From the NCBI GenBank assembly GCA_016840185.1, contig JAEOSV010000188.1:1-14385 (forward strand): a DNA stretch of 14,385 bases, read 5' to 3'. The position numbers and the translations under genes were made by a program. The notes beneath the pieces are model-generated. The model was not told the DNA's origin. It ran no database searches and saw only the letters and a program-made list of their open reading frames with translations. Shown one piece after another: positions 14,334-14,385 of the stretch; position 1 is the first letter of the stretch; every line of letters begins with the position of its first letter. This stretch comes from Candidatus Hermodarchaeota archaeon (GTDB lineage Archaea > Asgardarchaeota > Hermodarchaeia > Hermodarchaeales > Hermodarchaeaceae).

Positions 14334-14385
14334 AGCTATCGGTGGGTTCCAGAAGGGTTCTATGAAAAAGGGATAAGGCTTTAAA

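Overview
This window looks like chromosomal DNA from an archaeon, most likely an Asgard (Promethearchaeota) lineage such as a thorarchaeon. The evidence is combined: an EF-2-type GTPase with an altered diphthamide loop, a geranylgeranyl reductase, a DUF92 membrane protein, a secreted LVIVD beta-propeller protein ending in a PGFP/hydrophobic/RRRKR tail, a leucine-rich repeat protein with a Cys at each repeat, TATA-like promoters and short or absent leaders. The lineage is inferred; there is no rRNA gene in the window.

Layout. 1-1051 (minus) is the N-terminal part of an NfeD/ClpP-class membrane protein that runs off the left edge. It is divergent from a ~16-TM sensor histidine kinase (1209-3464, plus). 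Next comes a large secreted surface protein made of 14 LVIVD repeats (3583-6318, plus), ending in a hairpin-plus-T-tract terminator. Converging on it is a minus-strand pair: a DUF92 (TMEM19/VTE6-like) membrane protein (7685-8635) followed by a geranylgeranyl reductase (6343-7578). A divergent intergenic region of about 320 bp with two inverted repeats separates this pair from a plus-strand pair: an unrecognised protein with an HxHDxE motif (8956-9804) and a GNAT acetyltransferase (9853-10449). The right end is minus strand: an EF-2 paralogue (10511-12913) and, upstream of it, an LRR protein with a possible winged-helix C-terminus (13071-14282).

How genes may work together. DUF92 and the reductase may form a prenyl-lipid unit, phosphorylating isoprenols and saturating prenyl chains. 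The HxHDxE protein and the GNAT are only 48 bp apart and probably share a transcript. The kinase has no response regulator in the window. I see no tRNA, rRNA, CRISPR array, insertion sequence or phage gene.

Most interesting points: the NfeD protease domain has lost its catalytic lysine, the EF-2 has lost the conserved residues around the diphthamide histidine, the unrecognised protein carries an NLP-like metal motif, the reductase has a Shine-Dalgarno-led micro-ORF in its leader, and the LRR protein joins LRRs to a possible winged helix.
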